DNA of 5,882 nt from an uncultured bacterium (GTDB lineage: Bacteria; Bdellovibrionota_C; UBA2361; SZUA-149; CALKYB01): assembly GCA_938022485.1 (NCBI GenBank), contig CALIEE010000006.1:1-5882 (forward strand), read 5' to 3'. Below the pieces are notes generated by a model that saw only the letters and a program-made list of their open reading frames with translations, was not told the origin of the DNA and made no database searches. The translations under genes were made by a program, and so were the position numbers. Of this stretch, positions 5,791-5,882 are shown piece after piece. The stretch's first letter is position 1. Each line of letters starts with the position of its first letter.

Positions 5791-5808
5791 AAGGCCGTTA
5801 GGCCTTTT
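5791..5808 (+). terminator. Small hairpin with T-run, weak terminator candidate
   Basis: AAGGCC (5791-5796) and GGCCTT (5801-5806) pair perfectly around the loop GTTA, and the + strand continues TTG, giving a run of four T (5805-5808). The form is that of a very short intrinsic terminator, but no + strand gene is seen just upstream, so its job is unclear. Confidence 0.28.
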
Positions 5809-5859
5809 GTCGAATCAAAGGTTAACTAGGGAGATATGGGCTATTTGGTTATTTTTATT

Positions 5860-5882
5860 GTAAAACGCTAGTCGCGTTTTAC
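5860..5882. terminator. Perfect 9-bp inverted repeat, possible bidirectional terminator
   Basis: GTAAAACGC (5860-5868) and GCGTTTTAC (5874-5882) are exact inverted repeats around TAGTC. A GC core flanked by A4 and T4 arms is the usual look of short bidirectional terminators. It may end a minus-strand gene lying to the right of the window. The repeat reaches the last base of the window, so it could be longer and its flanking T-run cannot be judged. Confidence 0.42.

Larger units (their letters stand above)
5568..5882. other. Gene-free region upstream of the ligase
   Basis: I see no supportable gene in these 315 bases: short frames are broken on both strands and resemble no protein. The region must hold the promoter of the ligase unit. 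The nearest candidate is a -10-like TATGAT on the minus strand (5590-5595), about 22 nt before the start codon, but no convincing -35 box lies 16-18 nt further upstream. There is a run of seven T at 5645-5651 on the + strand. The right part contains the two hairpins listed separately. Confidence 0.6.

Noticed and set aside
5767..5803. Possible integron attC-like site: ACTCAAC fits RYYYAAC and GTTAGGC fits GTTRRRY.
   Set aside because: The two boxes pair poorly with each other, the element would be only 37 bp, no inner L boxes are seen, and no integrase or cassette lies nearby. Short degenerate motifs match by chance.
1..5882. CRISPR arrays, tRNA or rRNA genes, transposases and IS ends.
   Set aside because: No regularly spaced repeats, cloverleaf-like segments, rRNA-like stretches or transposase motifs were seen on either strand.

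Overview
The window looks like part of an exopolysaccharide (EPS) locus of a Gram-negative bacterium, with a lasso-peptide (RiPP) module embedded in or joined to it. DNA is moderately AT-rich and most starts have weak Shine-Dalgarno sequences. The phylum cannot be fixed from this stretch. The glycosyltransferase and the O-antigen-ligase-like protein resemble families that travel with exosortase/PEP-CTERM EPS clusters (TIGR03087-like and TIGR03097-like, by recall, not searched). Those clusters occur in Proteobacteria and also in the Verrucomicrobia group.

Layout from left to right. Positions 1-476 (+) hold the C-terminal part of an asparagine-synthase-like protein, best read as a lasso cyclase; its 5' part lies outside the window. 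It converges on an HPr-kinase-like gene (473-1420, -), and both stop codons come from one TTAA. Upstream of the kinase on the minus strand is a 56-codon gene (1461-1631, -). Its product carries the lasso-leader signature YSKPELVEHGSVNELT followed by a 15-residue putative core, RiPP-style. Next are a bacterial sugar-1-phosphate transferase (1684-2541, -), a 383-bp gap holding a good sigma70-like promoter for that gene plus an opposite-strand 59-codon ORF (2759-2938, +), a family-4-type glycosyltransferase (2925-4121, -) and a Wzy/WaaL-type polytopic ligase or polymerase (4134-5567, -). Positions 5568-5882 have no supportable gene but contain short inverted repeats.

Two minus-strand transcription units are inferred. 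One is ligase then glycosyltransferase (12-nt gap). The other is sugar transferase, lasso precursor, kinase, driven from about 2596-2624. The first makes and polymerises or ligates a lipid-linked glycan. In the second, a lipid-carrier sugar transferase gene is apparently co-transcribed with a lasso precursor and a putative peptide kinase, while the cyclase is convergent. The leader protease (B2), recognition element (B1/PqqD-like) and exporter are not in the window and may lie to the left.

The most notable point is the small lasso precursor. Its core ends ...GRRF and lacks the C-terminal Ser that characterised lasso-peptide kinases modify, although a kinase gene sits next to it.
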